Source of the DNA: Cupriavidus sp. D39
Lineage (GTDB): Bacteria > Pseudomonadota > Gammaproteobacteria > Burkholderiales > Burkholderiaceae
Reading direction: 5' to 3'
Length of the DNA stretch: 64,000 nt
NCBI RefSeq assembly: GCF_026627925.1
Contig: NZ_JAPNLE010000001.1
Location: 372,001 to 436,000, forward strand
This document shows, in pieces, positions 63,935 to 64,000 of this stretch. Below the pieces are notes generated by a model. The model ran no database searches. It saw nothing but the letters and a program-made list of their open reading frames with translations, and was not told where the DNA came from. The stretch's first letter is position 1, and each line of letters begins with the position of its first letter. Position numbers and translations under genes: made by a program.

Positions 63935-64000
63935 ATGGCACTCAAGACCATTCAGGAGATTCCCCGGGAAATCCCGGTCATCGCCGAACCCGACGTCCTC
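63935..64000 (+). CDS. Start of a probable FAD-dependent oxidoreductase, cut by the window end
   Basis: Only 22 codons are visible (starting MALKTIQEIPREIPVIAEPD). The IPVIAEPDVL pattern is typical of residues just before the GGGPAG dinucleotide fold of FAD-dependent oxidoreductases. AAAGGAG lies nine bases before the ATG. It continues the aldehyde dehydrogenase operon. Confidence 0.5.
   Translation, partial: MALKTIQEIPREIPVIAEPDVL

Noticed and set aside
1..64000. CRISPR array
   Set aside because: No regularly spaced direct repeats of suitable length were seen anywhere in the window.

Overview
The window looks like an accessory, catabolism-rich part of a Burkholderiaceae genome, most likely Cupriavidus or a close relative. 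This rests on high GC content, several Bug-type tricarboxylate receptor proteins, LysR- and GntR-controlled aromatic and acyl-CoA gene clusters, Ku/LigD end joining, and 'recombinase in trio' (RIT) elements. The genus is an inference from gene families; no database search was possible. No rRNA, tRNA or CRISPR array was seen.

Layout. 1-4.2 kb is mobile-element debris: a LigD fragment joined to a broken IS5-type transposase, an intact IS110-family transposase, an IS66 TnpA remnant and a solitary 38-bp Tn3-family end. 4.2-8.5 kb is an end-joining and stress block: ku with a MerR/TPR partner gene, divergent from a DUF2188 gene and a broken ligD, then two tandem paralogues of unknown function. 8.5-15 kb is sparse, with small hypothetical genes and decaying genes (DUF2188, BON, PAS-histidine kinase). 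15.4-19.5 kb holds two membrane signalling proteins, a histidine kinase and an HD-GYP phosphodiesterase.

20.3-38.5 kb carries two catabolic clusters, each with a closely related LysR regulator and similar 38-bp upstream sequences. Cluster A is aldehyde dehydrogenase and LysR on the minus strand, divergent from ubiD, ubiX, a Bug receptor, a GMC oxidoreductase and a fatty-acid-hydroxylase-type di-iron oxygenase. Cluster B is LysR, divergent from a three-subunit molybdenum hydroxylase (large subunit fused to a CoxG domain), an acyl-CoA ligase, an enoyl-CoA hydratase and an MFS transporter. Together they look like stepwise oxidation, decarboxylation and CoA-dependent breakdown of an aromatic or cyclic acid; the substrate is unknown.

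38.7-45.5 kb is one RIT element inserted inside ritB of another RIT element, so six tyrosine-recombinase genes lie in a row with one split in two. 45.7-49.1 kb is a small heat-stress island: a PsiE-like protein, an EAL-domain remnant and three Hsp20 genes, the first preceded by a sigma-32-like promoter and an RNA-thermometer-like leader.

50.2-64 kb holds two more catabolic operons on either side of a GntR regulator: Bug, CoA-transferase, MaoC, fumarate-reductase-type flavoprotein, acyl-CoA dehydrogenase and TfdA-like dioxygenase; then TauD-like dioxygenase, Bug, ThDP enzyme, aldehyde dehydrogenase and the start of a probable FAD oxidoreductase.

A striking property of the whole window is the number of single-base frameshifts in otherwise complete genes, several in runs of four or five identical bases, plus a 124-bp tandem duplication that breaks the last aldehyde dehydrogenase. 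Many of these may be sequencing or assembly errors; the frameshifted genes are entered as pseudogenes with this caveat.
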